This document shows positions 27,794 to 39,300 of a stretch of DNA of 64,000 bases, in pieces; the first letter of the stretch is position 1; each line of letters starts with the position of its first letter. Below the pieces are notes generated by a model that had not been told where the DNA came from, did not search any database, and saw only the letters and a program-made list of their open reading frames with translations. The DNA is from Pycnococcus provasolii (lineage: Eukaryota; Chlorophyta; Pseudoscourfieldiophyceae; Pseudoscourfieldiales), in assembly GCA_049487715.1 (NCBI GenBank), contig CP150579.1:124001-188000 (forward strand), in the 5' to 3' direction. The position numbers and the translations under genes were made by a program.

Positions 27794-29260
27794 CTAAGCT
27801 GTCTCCGCACGCCACGTGCGAGGCTTGTTCTCGTCAAACACGTGCGTGAGAGCGTTCACCTGTCCCATGTTTCGCTTATTCGACGCGAGGCCAGCATCCT
27901 TTTCGTTCGTCACGTCCTTCAGCTTGAGCGGATCGACGACGCTCCACGAGAGAGACCCACCGGATGGAGGAGCGCCACGTGCGATTGCTGCGGATCGCGC
28001 GCGATTTTTCTTGTATTTTCTCTGCTCGTTTGCCGATGTTCCGCGCTTCGCCGAGTCGAGGTCAGACTGCACCGAGTTGGGTGCCTGAATAGGCTGATTC
28101 CACGGCTTGAGTGGCGGTGTTTCCGCCATGCCCGCGTTGAAGCTTGTGGGCAGGGCATCAACGAATTCTTTCCCAGCCTTTGCGAGCGCCTCCGCGTCGA
28201 GTTTCTTGGCAACTGCACGAGCCTCCTCTGCCATTTTTGACACCTGTTCTGGAGACGTGAGCGGAGATGTAGCCACCTTTTTCGTCACAACCGGAGATGC
28301 TGCACCTGCCGCCGCCGCCGTCTCCTCGTCGTTTGTTTTTACTGCTGTCTCCTCCTCCTCCTCCTCCTCCTGCTGCTGCTGCTCCTTCTGCTGCTGCGTA
28401 TCATTCGCCGGAACGACCCCGCGCGCTCGAACAGTCGCACGTAGCAGGCTCTGCTCACGTTCGGCGAATGCGCGCCTTGCTCTGGTGGCGGCTGCGCGTT
28501 CCTCCTCGAGTTCTCTCCTCGCCTCGCTGATTCGCCTGTTTGCGCTCGCCACCTCGGCGGCTGCTCTGTTTGCCGCCGCCTCTGCGCTTAGCCTCAGCGA
28601 GCGTTCGCGCTGGAGGACTTGCATGACCGCGACGGGCAGGTCCTCGACAGCGTTAGCGACGGTTTCTCCCAGGCTCGTCGGCGTCGGCGAAGCGGGCGAC
28701 TGCGCGACTCCTCCGAGGACGTCCGCAAACTCTTCGACTTGGCTTCTTAGTATTCCTCTTTCTAGCCTTAGGTTTGCGCACTCTCGCGTGAGTGCGGCGT
28801 TCGTTTGCTGCAGTCTCGTTTTTTCCGTGAGAACGTTTTCCATCTGCGCCCTTAGAAATCCGCTATCTTCCTCGGCCGCTTCGATCATGCGTCTTGCATT
28901 GGTACGTTCTTCACCGAGTTTGTTGTTAGTTTCGAGCAATGTTTGCAGCTGGTTATTTTTCGCACTGAGAGCTGCGGACGTCATGGACAAAATCGACGCC
29001 AGTTCCGGGTTCGAGCTGCCTCCTTCCTGTGTGAAAGACGACTCCATAACGGTAGGTAACAACGCCGCCGACGCCGCGGCGACAACGTTTGTTTTTTCCG
29101 AGCTCGAACGGTCGAGACATGCTGAGGATGACGGAGTTGACGACGACGCCTCCATGGTTGCTTCTGTTAGGATGGAAGAAGAAGGAGGAGCAGAGGAGGA
29201 GTCCGCCACAGTGCAAGCTGGTGAAGAACCACAAAAGTAGTCGCTGGAGAGGTCAAACAT
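27794..29260 (-). CDS. coiled-coil protein, unknown function
   Basis: 488 aa, intronless. After a Ser-rich N-terminus (residues 1-90) comes a long heptad-patterned coiled coil, about 93-300, in two parts: NNQLQTLLETNNKLGEERTN to ERGILRSQVEEFADVL, then a Pro/Ser break and LRLSAEAAANRAAAEV to ARRAFAEREQSLLRATV. A Gln/Glu low-complexity stretch follows. The C-terminal 60 residues are basic (RKYKKNRARSAAIAR) and end in a region that looks conserved (LKLKDVTNEKDAGLASNKR). I recognise no domain; a cytoskeletal or centrosomal role would be a guess. A 377-codon open frame on the other strand is a composition shadow. Confidence 0.6.
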   Translation of the reverse strand: MFDLSSDYFCGSSPACTVADSSSAPPSSSILTEATMEASSSTPSSSACLDRSSSEKTNVVAAASAALLPTVMESSFTQEGGSSNPELASILSMTSAALSAKNNQLQTLLETNNKLGEERTNARRMIEAAEEDSGFLRAQMENVLTEKTRLQQTNAALTRECANLRLERGILRSQVEEFADVLGGVAQSPASPTPTSLGETVANAVEDLPVAVMQVLQRERSLRLSAEAAANRAAAEVASANRRISEARRELEEERAAATRARRAFAEREQSLLRATVRARGVVPANDTQQQKEQQQQEEEEEEETAVKTNDEETAAAAGAASPVVTKKVATSPLTSPEQVSKMAEEARAVAKKLDAEALAKAGKEFVDALPTSFNAGMAETPPLKPWNQPIQAPNSVQSDLDSAKRGTSANEQRKYKKNRARSAAIARGAPPSGGSLSWSVVDPLKLKDVTNEKDAGLASNKRNMGQVNALTHVFDENKPRTWRAETA

Positions 29261-30370
29261 ACTGTAACTATATCAGCCTATAGGGTAAACAAACACAAAA
29301 AGAAAAGCCCCTGGGGGAATATGTACTTATGTAACTTAAGGCACCTGTGAGAATGACAGACACACAAAGCAAGAAATTGACAGATAGACCAAAACGCCGA
29401 CTGCCGCCTAGAGCAAAGGGGACGGGGGCATAGGCCGGGTTCCAAGCTCACCTGGACAATGGGTGAGGCTGGCCTCGGGAAATGAATTAATTAAGGTTAA
29501 CACCCTCCTCTAACCTTAGGTGCCGCCTCCTTGCGAGGTGCCCAAAGGGCGTCAACTGGACAGCCTGGCGATTTAGCAGCTGACCGTTGATGGCATCGGA
29601 GGCGGGGGGATCGAGTTTTTGGCATTCAACACCCAGTCTGCCAGTGCTCTTCTTTCTCAGGGGCTAAAGGTACTCAAACCCCTCTTGCAAGAGCTTGCAA
29701 GAGCTTGCACGACAAATGCACGGTCGCACGACAAAGGCACGTGAGCTCATTAAAAATTGGCCGCCTGGCCGCCTGGCCGGTTTTCTAGGACGTCGATTCA
29801 GGTCAAGAAGGTTGGTCAAGAAGACTACCCGGTAAATCCCGCGAACCGGAAAAGGCGGAAAGAAAGCTTGCAAGCCCATCTTGCAAGCTCAAAACACTCA
29901 AAACACGAGCCTGATCAAAAGTGATCAAAAGTGATCAGGGCCGGCCGGTGTGGCGGTGTACAGTAAAACTTTACTGGTGTGCAAGTCTGCAAGGCACTGC
30001 AAGTGCAAGACCGGGAGGTACGGTAAGTGTGCGTGCAAGTTACTGTACCGGTCCATTGTCAAATATGTTTTTCTCCCTAGTCTAGTACTATAAATGGACA
30101 ACGTCGGCCTGATCAACGTTTGGTATAACCTTACAGTAGTTCTTAAGGACTACTTGAGCCTCCCTCTCCGCGTTGGCAGGTTGGGGGGATCCTGACAGCC
30201 TCGGTGGCGTGAGGGGATGGGAGGGAGTTGAGAGGGACGAGAGAGTACTCTCCTTGATGCATTTGTCTTGGCGAACGAACGAACCACCTTGGGAGCTCCT
30301 TGGGAGAAATAATTCCCAAACCACTTTCATCGGCCATCCCCGTCTGGGGCCTCCATCATATCAGAATATA
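29261..30370. repeat. spacer rich in short direct repeats with a recurring TGCAAG motif
   Basis: About 1.1 kb without a convincing gene. It contains a 10-bp unit repeated in tandem at 29685-29710 (TTGCAAGAGC), GCACGACAAA repeated at about 29707 and 29725, CCGCCTGG repeated at 29759-29780, and GATCAAAAGT repeated at 29913-29938. TGCAAG or its complement occurs about ten times between 29685 and 30036. An open frame from 30173 leads into the calmodulin-like gene but has no coding look. Confidence 0.5.
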
Positions 30371-30847
30371 ATGCCCGTTATGAAAGTCGGCGCGGTGGAG
30401 CTGACAGAAGAGGAGGTGCGTGAGTTTCGGGAGGTGTTCGACCTTGTGGACAAGGATGGAGGAGGGACCATCGAAGCGAAGGAAGTCAAGGAACTCATGG
30501 AACTTCTCGGACTGCAGCCGAAACAAAGCGAAGTCGAGGCGATGATTGCGGAAATCGATATCGACGGCAACGGGGAAGTGGACTTCGAGGAGTTTCTACA
30601 AGTCATGGCAGGACAGCAGGGACGCGCGTACAGCAGAGACCAACTGCTCAGAGCGTTCCGAATATTTGCAGGACCGGGAATGGCAAAAGGATGGATAGAA
30701 CCGAGGAGACTCGAACGCGCACTCGCAGAATACGCGAGCGACCGAGTCACAGGCGAACAGGCGGCGAAACTCGTCGGATTCCTAGGACAAAACGCAAAGG
30801 GACAAATCAACTACAAAGAAAAAGTGCAGATGTTCTTGTCTGGGTAA
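30371..30847 (+). CDS. calmodulin-like EF-hand protein
   Basis: 158 aa from the Met at 30371; the upstream in-frame extension to 30173 looks non-coding. The N-terminal lobe has two canonical EF-hand loops: residues 27-38 ([12 protein letters not shown]) and 63-74 ([12 protein letters not shown]), both with acidic residues at positions 1, 3 and 12. The helix [17 protein letters not shown] is typical of calmodulin and centrin. The C-terminal lobe keeps the helices ([23 protein letters not shown]) but its loops lack the acidic ligands, so it probably does not bind calcium. Length and layout suit a calmodulin-like or centrin-related light chain. It is convergent with the gene at 30910. Confidence 0.75.
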   Translation: MPVMKVGAVELTEEEVREFREVFDLVDKDGGGTIEAKEVKELMELLGLQPKQSEVEAMIAEIDIDGNGEVDFEEFLQVMAGQQGRAYSRDQLLRAFRIFAGPGMAKGWIEPRRLERALAEYASDRVTGEQAAKLVGFLGQNAKGQINYKEKVQMFLSG

Positions 30848-30854
30848 AAAACTG

Positions 30855-30885
30855 AACAATGTTTTTTTTTTCAAACAACATTGTT
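30855..30885. terminator. hairpin with flanking T/A runs between convergent genes
   Basis: AACAATGTT (30855-30863) and AACATTGTT (30877-30885) are perfect inverted copies separated by a T run, followed by an A-rich tail, in the 62-bp gap between two convergent stop codons. It may mark 3' ends for both genes. Function is inferred from position only. Confidence 0.3.
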
Positions 30886-30909
30886 TTTAAAAAAACAAAA
30901 CAAAAGTCC

Positions 30910-33241
30910 TCACGTGCGCGACGCCGACGCGTGCGGCCCAGAACCGCGCGCACTCGTAGGCGCACCACGACGCGACGCGGACGTGCCAACAACTCCCGTG
31001 TCGAGCGTGGTGGACGTAGGCTTCAATGCGCGGCCAGTCAGCGCCGTCAACGGCGCGTGAGACACGGAAGCCTGCCGACCATTCGAGAGCAAACTTGCAC
31101 GCTCACGTGCAGCCATAGGACGAATCACGCCCGCAGGCGCGGAAGCGCGTATCGCGGGAAGGCCAACGCCGCGTGTCGACGGCGCACTCTTCTCGGCAAC
31201 TGCAGGCGCCGCCGACTCTTTCACACCAGGTAAATGTGGTAGGCTTAGCTCAGTTCCGAGTGTAGGCACGGCAGAAACGGCGCGTGCACTCGCCTCCTTC
31301 GCGCTCGGAGGACGCTTAAGCCCACCCACGCTAGGAAGCGACGCAGACGACTGAACATTCGAACGCTCCACTGTGCCCTCCGGAGCTGAAGCCCTCTCGC
31401 CGCGTCGCTGCGTCGCGACGACAGCTGCCGCCGCAGCGGCACTCGCCGCGCTTGCAGCGGCGGCGGCAGCGGCGGCGGCAGCGGCGGCGGCGGCGGCGGC
31501 GGCCGCCTGTGCCTCCTGCTCCCTTCGAGCTGCCGCTATGGTTGCCGTGAGAGCATCCCAGTTGGAGCGGGCGAGGCCATCGAAGGCAAAGGCAGACGCA
31601 AACGATGACCTGCCCACAAACGAAAAAGAGTCATTGCGCTCAGCAAGGAGGATGCCACTTTTGCTTCCACCAAACAGGCACCTTCGAGTGGTAGACGTTC
31701 GTCGCGAAACGTCACTCTCCGTGACATGCACGCCGACACGCCTTGGAGGCGTGGCGGGAGGTGTCCTGTTCGGATCCGACTCCACCGGAATAGACGGAAC
31801 ATGTGGGCTAGGGCCATGTGTCCACAGAATGCGGCGCCCACTGCGAGGACTCACCGCCTCGCGTTGCGTTGGTGTCGCGACCGGTGCGCCAAGGAATGGA
31901 TGAGGAAGCGTATCAGGTCGCAGCATGGGACGCGGTGAAAGGGACTTCTCTGGCGGCGTGGTGGGCGGCGGAGGAGTCGTTGTTGTCGGCGCCGCCGCCG
32001 CCGCCGCCGGAGGGGGCGGAGGCGGAGGGGGCGGCGTCACCATGTCAGCACTTCGTCTTCGTGTACCACGTCCAGCTGCTGAATGCCGACTTGAGGAGGG
32101 CAGCGGCGGTGCGGGAAGGGCATGCGTTGCTGACCCGCCACCCAGACTTTGTGGGACATTGCGCCACGAAGTGAATGGAAAGGATCCTGGTGCGACCGCT
32201 GCCGTGGCAGCCTCGAGTGCCGCAGTTGCAGCACGCGCCGCCGCAGAAATGTTGCGCCCACGCCGCGAACCTTCCGCCTCGGCACCGTCGGCACCTTCGT
32301 AGGTCTCGGTCGAAGCTGCGGATGGCTGCTGATCACTAGGCATGTTCAAGAGCATGGGGCGGTTCTGACGTCGTCGCGTCGTGCTGTGCGGTGCTTCGAG
32401 CGACGCAACAGCCGCGGCAGCCGCAGCAGCCGCTACGGCGGCGGCAGCCGCGGCAGCGGCATGCGGTCCGATGCCAACGGGACAGCGCCACGAATCCTCC
32501 TCCGTTCTCGTCTCTCGGTATACCGTACGTTCAAGTCGCATGAGCCTACCAGGGCCACCGCTACTCGAGGCGATGGCGTCGGCACCACCAGCACCGCCGC
32601 TGCTGCTAGCGGCGCCACCGCTGCTGCTAGCGGCGCCGGCGTTGTTCGTAGTGTTCACATGTCGTGGTACGCGAGAGCCAGAAGCTTCGGACGAGGTGGA
32701 AGGTTCCATGGACGACTGCGATGCAGGCAACGGATGCGGAGGTGGTGGAAGAGCGAGCTGTCCACCGACGGCTTGCTGACGATTCTCAACCGCCTCGCCT
32801 TCGTTGGCTGGCTGCCACACCTCCGTCCACTCGGTTCTCACGTGCCGTCTCCTTCGCATTCTCGCCCCAGACGCGTACACCTCATCAGGCATGGCAGCTG
32901 TTGCCAGAGCGGTGGCTGATACCGCGGCAGTCGCTGCTCCCGAGCCATCGTCGTACATAGACTCGGACTCGGAAAATTCCATTTCGTCGAGGGCAGCGGC
33001 AGCTTCCACCTCGTCGTCGTCGACATCGTCGTCGTCGTCGTCATCGTCGTCCTCTTCGTCGTCGTCATCGAGCAGGTTCGCGTCGTCGTCGAGCGCGGAG
33101 TCGATGTGATGGTCCTCCGCCATTAGCACGCCATCAGGATATATGCCTACGACGGCAGCATTGTCGTCGTGCGTTTCATGCGTCGTGTCCAGATGTGCCG
33201 TCGGCGGCGCTGATGGTAAGCTGTACAGAGCTCGACTGATA

Positions 33242-33275
<34 letters not shown>

Positions 33276-33806
33276 TCTCGTCGACGCCCTCGTCGTCGAC
33301 ATCGTGCACACCATTCCTGACGTCGTCGTCGTCGTCAAGCTTGTCGAGGTCGTCGTCGCCCTCGTCGTCCGCGTCGTTCTCGAGGTGCGTTTCGAGTGCC
33401 CCCATGGCAAATCCGAGCGCATCCCCTCTTCGTCCGGTTAAGGCTGCTGCGGCAGCCGCTGCGGCGGCCGCTGCGGCTGCAGTTGCCGCGCGGTCACTGT
33501 GACTGCGGTGGTAGTCGTGGTGGTGCGCCGCGTGGTGGTGGTTGTGGTGGTGGCTGTGGTGGTGGTGTCGTCGGTGGTGGCGGCGGTGCTGCTGCTGCTG
33601 CTGCTGCTGCTGCGCGACAATGCTACTGCTATTATGTTCGTGGTGGTGATGGTCGTCGTACAGCATACCAAAGCCGTCTGCATATACCTCAAGTTCGGAG
33701 TCCGACGCGAGCGCTCCCGCCTCCTCGAGGTACCTCGCGTCCGCTTCTGCGTTTCCTCCCAGGTGTCCGTCTTCCGACTCGGAGTGGAAGGGCGAGAGGT
33801 GTACGA

Positions 33807-33849
<43 letters not shown>

Positions 33850-33948
33850 TTCATGTGCAAAGTGCGGGTCCAGCGAACCGTCGAGCGGGTCACCCGGTTC
33901 TTCCGCGACTTCGACGACGTAGTTGCAGCTCACGTTGACGCGAAGCAT
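30910..33948 (-). CDS. very acidic low-complexity protein, unknown function
   Basis: 1012 aa, intronless, starting at the Met at 33948. The first ~20 residues look ordered (MLRVNVSCNYVVEVAEEP). Then come repeated Asp runs (several of 7-12), a Gln/His block (about 115-150), Ala runs, Pro runs and Ser/Gly repeats (ASSSGGA units). Ordered islands lie at about 665-790 (PHPFLGAPVATPTQREA, SGRRILWTHGPSPHVPSIP, SRRTSTTRRCLFGG, NDSFSFVGRSSFASAFAFDG) and at the C-terminus (ALTGRALKPTSTTLDTGVV). I recognise no family. The TPPATPPRR motif suggests phosphorylation by proline-directed kinases, a guess. The many Asp runs come from GTC/GAC trinucleotide tracts in the DNA (for example 33241-33275 and 33804-33848). 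Confidence 0.5.
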
Positions 33949-35028
33949 CGTAAAGAACTACTTACTTAAGAAGGGAAGGAAAAAAAAAGCACTGCTTGCT
34001 TGCTTGCTTGCTAGCTAGCGCGTGAACCCAGCAGGCTCTTCTTAAGACCAGACGAGGTTTGTTCTTTTTCAGAGCGTTAAGGAAGTACTGTAGGTACCCT
34101 AGGAGTGTCCAGCAGTATAGGTCGGGCCTATTGCGCCACGTTCAAGACACACGAATGAATAAGTGACGCAAACGAAAGCACTTGAGAACACTACCTTAAT
34201 AAGCCGGCTGCTCAAGAATTGTGTCGAATAAGTGAATGAATCGTTCCCGAGAATAACGAGAAGGACCCACTCCTCCTCCAAGCAACACAACACAGCAGTT
34301 GTTAAGGCAAGAATCAGCTTAAGCCTACCTTACTTAATGATGAAACCCAGATGAAACCCAGACTATAATAAGAACTCTATATGGCACCTTAAAAGTGTGT
34401 AACGTACAGTGTAGAGGTATGAATAGAATAGAATGCCTCAGGGACCAAGACAATAATGACCGACACAATACAATACAACAAACAAACGCTGTGATGGAGA
34501 CACTGGCGTGATGGGAGATTCAGGTGGGATGGCCAAAGAGCGTTGATGGAGAATAATGGGAGAGGGGAAAGACGACCAGACACCGACCAGACGTACCCGG
34601 TACTACGCGTCGTCCTGATTCGCAACCAAGACGAAAAGCCACCCGAAAGTCCCGATGGAATAGCACGGAGAATAGGATCGCCTTCACCTAGTTCCCCCGT
34701 AACCCTAGTTCTACGATTCCCTTCGCTTAGAAACCCTAACCCTTCCCTTTTGGCTTTTGCCCTACCCTTTGAAGGTAAGGTTTAGTAGCCAAAACCCTAG
34801 CGTAGCTCCCCTCTTTCTCCTCCTCCATAAAATACTTGTTGTTGGGGGCAAGGACGGATCCCCGGGAACACCCTGGGGAATAGATTGCTTTGGAGACCTC
34901 ACCTCACAAAACTGCAAGGGCCCTTGTGCGGCGGCGACGTTCATTCCATTTTCCATTTCCGCCTCTGCGACTGCGCGGTGGTACCTGTCTCTCTCTGTGC
35001 GTGTGTGCGTGTGTGCGATCTTATTAAG
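33949..35028. other. 5' spacer between divergent genes, 1.1 kb
   Basis: No gene seen. It holds a CTTG microsatellite (about 33994-34012), several CTTAAG/CCTTAC-type words (33960-34400) and telomere-like boxes near 34698-34742 and 34792, about 240-330 bp before the TOM40 start. The stretch just upstream of TOM40 is CT- and GT-rich and probably transcribed as 5' UTR. Confidence 0.5.
34730..34742. promoter_or_regulatory. telo-box (AAACCCTAACCC)
   Basis: A telomere-like box about 290 bp upstream of TOM40, with single ACCCTAG variants on either side (about 34700 and 34793). It matches the plant telo-box core AAACCCTA. Role inferred from recurrence in 5' spacers. Confidence 0.4.
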
Positions 35029-36033
35029 ATGGGCGTCTCACCCTCGCACATGAGCACCATGGGATCACCTGTGGGTTTTCTTTCGTGCGAAGAGGCAGAG
35101 GCAGAGGCAGGGGCGACCATTGCAACGCCCGCCGTTCCTACCACCGCGATCGTCGACTACATGGAACTGCCGCGACCGGTCAAGTACGAGGAACTCCAAA
35201 AAGAAGCGATGATGTCGCTCAAACCAGAGTGCTTCGAAGGATTCCGATTCGACTTCATGAAACACCTCAACCAGAAGTTCTCGTTGTCGCATAGCGTTTA
35301 CATGGGATCCGTTGACGTGCCGTCGCAATCAGGACAAACCGTCAAGGTGCCCGTCGGAACGTACGAGTTTGGCGCGAACCTCATCACACAGGGAGACAAA
35401 GGCGAACAGCGCTGGCTCATCGGACGCATGCTCAGCGACGGCCGCATGTCCGGGCGGTGCCGCTACGACGTCTCCGACGCGCTGTCTTTCAAGCTGCAGG
35501 CGCAGCTCGCGCAGGAGGCGATGTACAGCCAGATTATGGCGGACGTTGATCTGCAGGGCACGGACTGGAACGCGCAGGTCAAGTTGGGAAATAACGAGTT
35601 CTACGGCGTCAACTACCTTCAGAGTGTGACGCCCACCTTGGCGATGGGTGGCGAGGCTTTCTGGCTTGGAAGCCAGCGCAAGTCGGGCGTGGGATTCGCA
35701 GCACGGCATTCCGAAAGCGCAGGTCACGTCGCAACGTGCCAGGTGGCGACGACGGGCTTGCTGAGCTTGACATACGTGCACAAGGCGAGCGAGAAGGCTG
35801 CTCTCGCATCCGACTTCATGTGGAACTGGAATGCGCGCGAGGCGACGGCGACATTCGGGTACGACTACATGCTGCGACAGTGTCGGTTGCGCGGCCGAGT
35901 GGACACGAACGGCGTCGTCGCGTGCTTTTTGGAGGAGAAGCTGAACGTGGGCGTGACGTTTTTGTTGAGTGCAGAGCTCGACCACAGCTCGAAGAACTAC
36001 AAGTTCGGATTTGGCATGTCGATTGGTGAATAG
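35029..36033 (+). CDS. TOM40: mitochondrial import pore TOM40
   Basis: 334 aa from the Met at 35029 (the next Met, 35050, is also possible). TOM40 is the beta-barrel channel of the outer-membrane import complex. The N-terminal block KYEELQKEAMMSLKPECFEG then FRFDFMKHLNQKFSLSHSV is characteristic, as is the end NYKFGFGMSIGE, the beta-signal read by the sorting machinery. Between are alternating strands: YEFGANLIT, LIGRMLSDGRMSGRCRYD, LKLQAQ-type strands, WNAQVKLGNNEF and GLLSLTYVHK. The length is normal for the family and the start of the barrel matches plant TOM40 better than VDAC. Intronless. Telo-boxes lie in its 5' spacer. Confidence 0.9.
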   Translation: MGVSPSHMSTMGSPVGFLSCEEAEAEAGATIATPAVPTTAIVDYMELPRPVKYEELQKEAMMSLKPECFEGFRFDFMKHLNQKFSLSHSVYMGSVDVPSQSGQTVKVPVGTYEFGANLITQGDKGEQRWLIGRMLSDGRMSGRCRYDVSDALSFKLQAQLAQEAMYSQIMADVDLQGTDWNAQVKLGNNEFYGVNYLQSVTPTLAMGGEAFWLGSQRKSGVGFAARHSESAGHVATCQVATTGLLSLTYVHKASEKAALASDFMWNWNAREATATFGYDYMLRQCRLRGRVDTNGVVACFLEEKLNVGVTFLLSAELDHSSKNYKFGFGMSIGE

Positions 36034-36314
36034 AGTAAGTGTACTTGCTAGCTAATTAACAGCACGACGATAGAACGAAGAGGATAAAAATGACGACGAC
36101 GGCGTTATTTTTGCTTAAGTACTGTTACCTAAGTAAGGAAGAACAACTAAAAAAAAAAACTAAAAGTGGTTGACACGTTTGTTTTTGTCGTTGACACGAG
36201 AAGTCTTATACAGTCTTTCTTTACACACACATAAATTCTTTGAAGAAAGAAAGCAAGCAAACGCTGATCACCACGGGTCTGTTCGTTTGTATTGCCACCC
36301 AAGCATCACGAGAG

Positions 36315-39300
36315 TTAAAAGTTCGCGTTATGTAGCCCCAGTTCGTTCCACTTTTCGCGTTCTTTGAGTAGTTTTGACAAGGAGTCCGATCCGATGAGAG
36401 AAGAGTCTCCGGAAGCGTCCAAGTCTTCGAGGAGGTTGAAACCGTGCGCGGACTTGCACACGATATCGTCGAAGGGGAGCATCTGCGTGAGGACGTCGGC
36501 GTCGAGGACGTCGACGAGTATGGGCGTGGGCAGGCCGGCGAGCTGACCGCACCACGCGGGACGCACGTGCGACATAGCTTCCGAAAAAAACAAGAAATAA
36601 AAATAGACGCGGATTCAAACCAACAATAAGTTTACCCTAATAACCGGGTTAATCGGGCGAGAAGGAAAAAACAAAGGGGAGGTCGGAAATCCCCCTGAGT
36701 TAGGGGTTGGAAAGATTTTTAAGCAGACGGGTCTTGTACTTACAGTACTACAGTATTCTTTTAAGTTTATTGAGTTACTGTATTATTGGTAAAATACTCT
36801 ACACGGCATTCATTCTACCTTTACTTGGGCGAAACGGCATCTATCCCGTCGTGCGTGATGAAAAATCGCACGTCGTGCCAAGCTCACCCAAGCCGATGTG
36901 GATCGTGCCGTCGAACATGTTCTCGCCGTACTCACCCAAAAGGTCCGTCGAACGCCGCTCTGTGATCATGGCGGTGCGTAGACGCCGGCCGCTCGGTCCC
37001 AGCGGCGCACTTTTCCATCGGTTTGCCGACGGTAGGTTCGGCAGGCCGTCATTATTCACCCAGTCTCGCAGCGTGTACATGACCGCCATGCTACCCTTGC
37101 TGTCGAGCTGGCCGGTGGTGAGACGGTGCAGCATGATCACCTCCGGATCCGCAAGAAGAGCGCGTGCCACGACAAACTTGATGCGGTTTTCGAGACGTAG
37201 ATTTCGACCGCCGCGCTGCACGATGTACTCGAGACGACTGACAAAAAAGTCCATTTCCAAGCGATGGCAAAGGTCGCACAGCACACTGTCAGGGACAGTG
37301 TCCGGCTCCGGATGTCCAAAAAGCAGATTATCGCGTATCGTGCCGCGAAAAAAGGTCGCGCTTTGTTCAGCCGTGAGGGTGAGGCAGTGCAAGGCTGGGC
37401 TCATCGTCACACGACCTGCGGTGGGCTTGCGCTCGGCGCTGATCAGCTCAAGGAATACACCCTTGCCAACGCCTCGGCCAGTCTGCGGGAAAATGCCAAT
37501 CACGGCATATATACCCCCGAGAGGAATATCCATGGAAGCGGAATCAATCACCTTATGCGTGCCGTCGCCCTCTCCGCGATCGAGCTCCAGTGTAACGTCT
37601 TCAAACCTGATATAGTCGAAGGTATCAAGGCTAACTTCGAGGTCGTCGACCAACCATCTGTCAGCCGCCGCCGCGCCGGGGCTTGATGATGTCCACTCGC
37701 GCCCGTACGACTTCTGCCTCGTGAGATGTTGGCCATGATCTTGTCGATTATGCTCGTGGGCACCATTCATCGGCACGACAACTGAGTCGTTGTGCCGATG
37801 AATTCTCGATGCCACAGCAGACAGGTTTGTCGATTGCGTTTTGACGAATTTCATCACCCCACCGAACGGTCGAAATTCGGGCGTCTTAAGCGTGGTGAAC
37901 AATGCGATGGTAATGCTCAGCGCGTCGTCGACCATCCACCGATCATTCTCATCGACGCCCGAGTCATTTTTACGTCCCTTGCCATGGGCACATGACGACT
38001 CAGCACTGCTCTCCAGGTTCAGCACCTCCCGAACATGCTTCAGGCCGATGCTACCCCGCTCCATGGCTATGAGTGCCCGGGAAAGGATGATAATGTACTT
38101 CTCGATGCTGCGCACCGCCTTCACGAGCACGACGTACGCACCAGCTTCGATGTTCGTAGTCATGACCAGAACAGGTCCCATGAGAAGGAGAAGGTAGAAA
38201 CCTACAGCGCAGATGCCTCGTACGTACCACTCCGTCTGCAGCTCAAACTTGCGCTGCTTGCGATGTTCCGTGTAGAACACATCGTATTCACGCTTGAATG
38301 AATCTGTCATTCGCACCTCTTGCCCGAACATTTTGACGGTTCTGCGATTGCTGAAAAGCTCGAACGCGAACTCGGTGAAGTTCGCCTCGCTCTCCGCACG
38401 CTTTCGAATCAAGGATGTATTCTGACTCTCGCGGGATTGCGTCACAGCCAAAGCGAAGGGGATGCAAAGCACAGACGGCAGCGCAGCGACAAGGCCCATG
38501 AATCTGGCGCCATGGATGAAGCTGAGGTATACCACCAGCACCGCGACGAAAACGAGCCCGAACGAAGCTTCGATCATGATGAAGATCTGGTACCAGCCTT
38601 GGTTGGTTGCCTCTTCGACGTGCGTTTCAAGCGTGGTGGTCATGTGCCCAAGCTCCGCAGCCGGTTCTCTCTTTGCGGATCGCTCGCTGAGCTGCAGAAA
38701 GCGCTGCACTAGCCACACGCGCAGGTCCTGCCTCGTTCCCGATCGCCCGCGCTTGTCAAGCTGCTCCAAGTCTGTGAACCATCGCAAAATGTTCGCAAAC
38801 AACAGCACGGCCACGTAACCTATCACCTGGATGCCAAGTCGCTCGCGGTACACCATCAAGGCATCGCTCACGTTGCCATTGCCCTCGTAGTTCTTTCCCA
38901 TTTCCTTCATGGCGAAATACACCTGCAGCAGCGTAAGGTTGTTGATGATGACGTCGAAAAATGCCTTGAACAAGTAGCACCACGACGTTATCGTCACCTT
39001 TACTCCGCGTCTCCTGATGCGCTCCAAGAAGAAGTATCTCATATTGCGCAGCACATGTCCGTCGCCACTGCTTGCGTCTGATCTCGTCATTCCCACGGGA
39101 TATGTCGTTTCGTCAACGATGTGCACCGCCGCCTGCGCGATGCCCAGGTCAACGTTGGGCGACGCGCCGTACAGGTTTACGTAGAAGATTTCGTCCGGCT
39201 CCCACTCCTTGTCGAGCAGGATCTCAACAGACACCGTTTTGAGCCGCTCGCCCGGAGCGAATTCCAAGCAACCTTCGGCGTGAATGAAGTCCGCGCCAGC

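Noticed and set aside
28107-29240. 377-codon frame on + opposite the coiled-coil gene
   Set aside because: It is a reverse-complement shadow: Ser/Ala/Cys runs mirror the Glu/Arg/Ala codons of the gene.
29420-29660. Possible structured RNA gene
   Set aside because: Local inverted repeats are present, but no tRNA, snRNA or SRP signature was found.
33960-36140. Recurring CTTAAG/ACCTTAAG words in spacers
   Set aside because: Seen in several spacers at both 5' and 3' sides, so no consistent position or function can be claimed.
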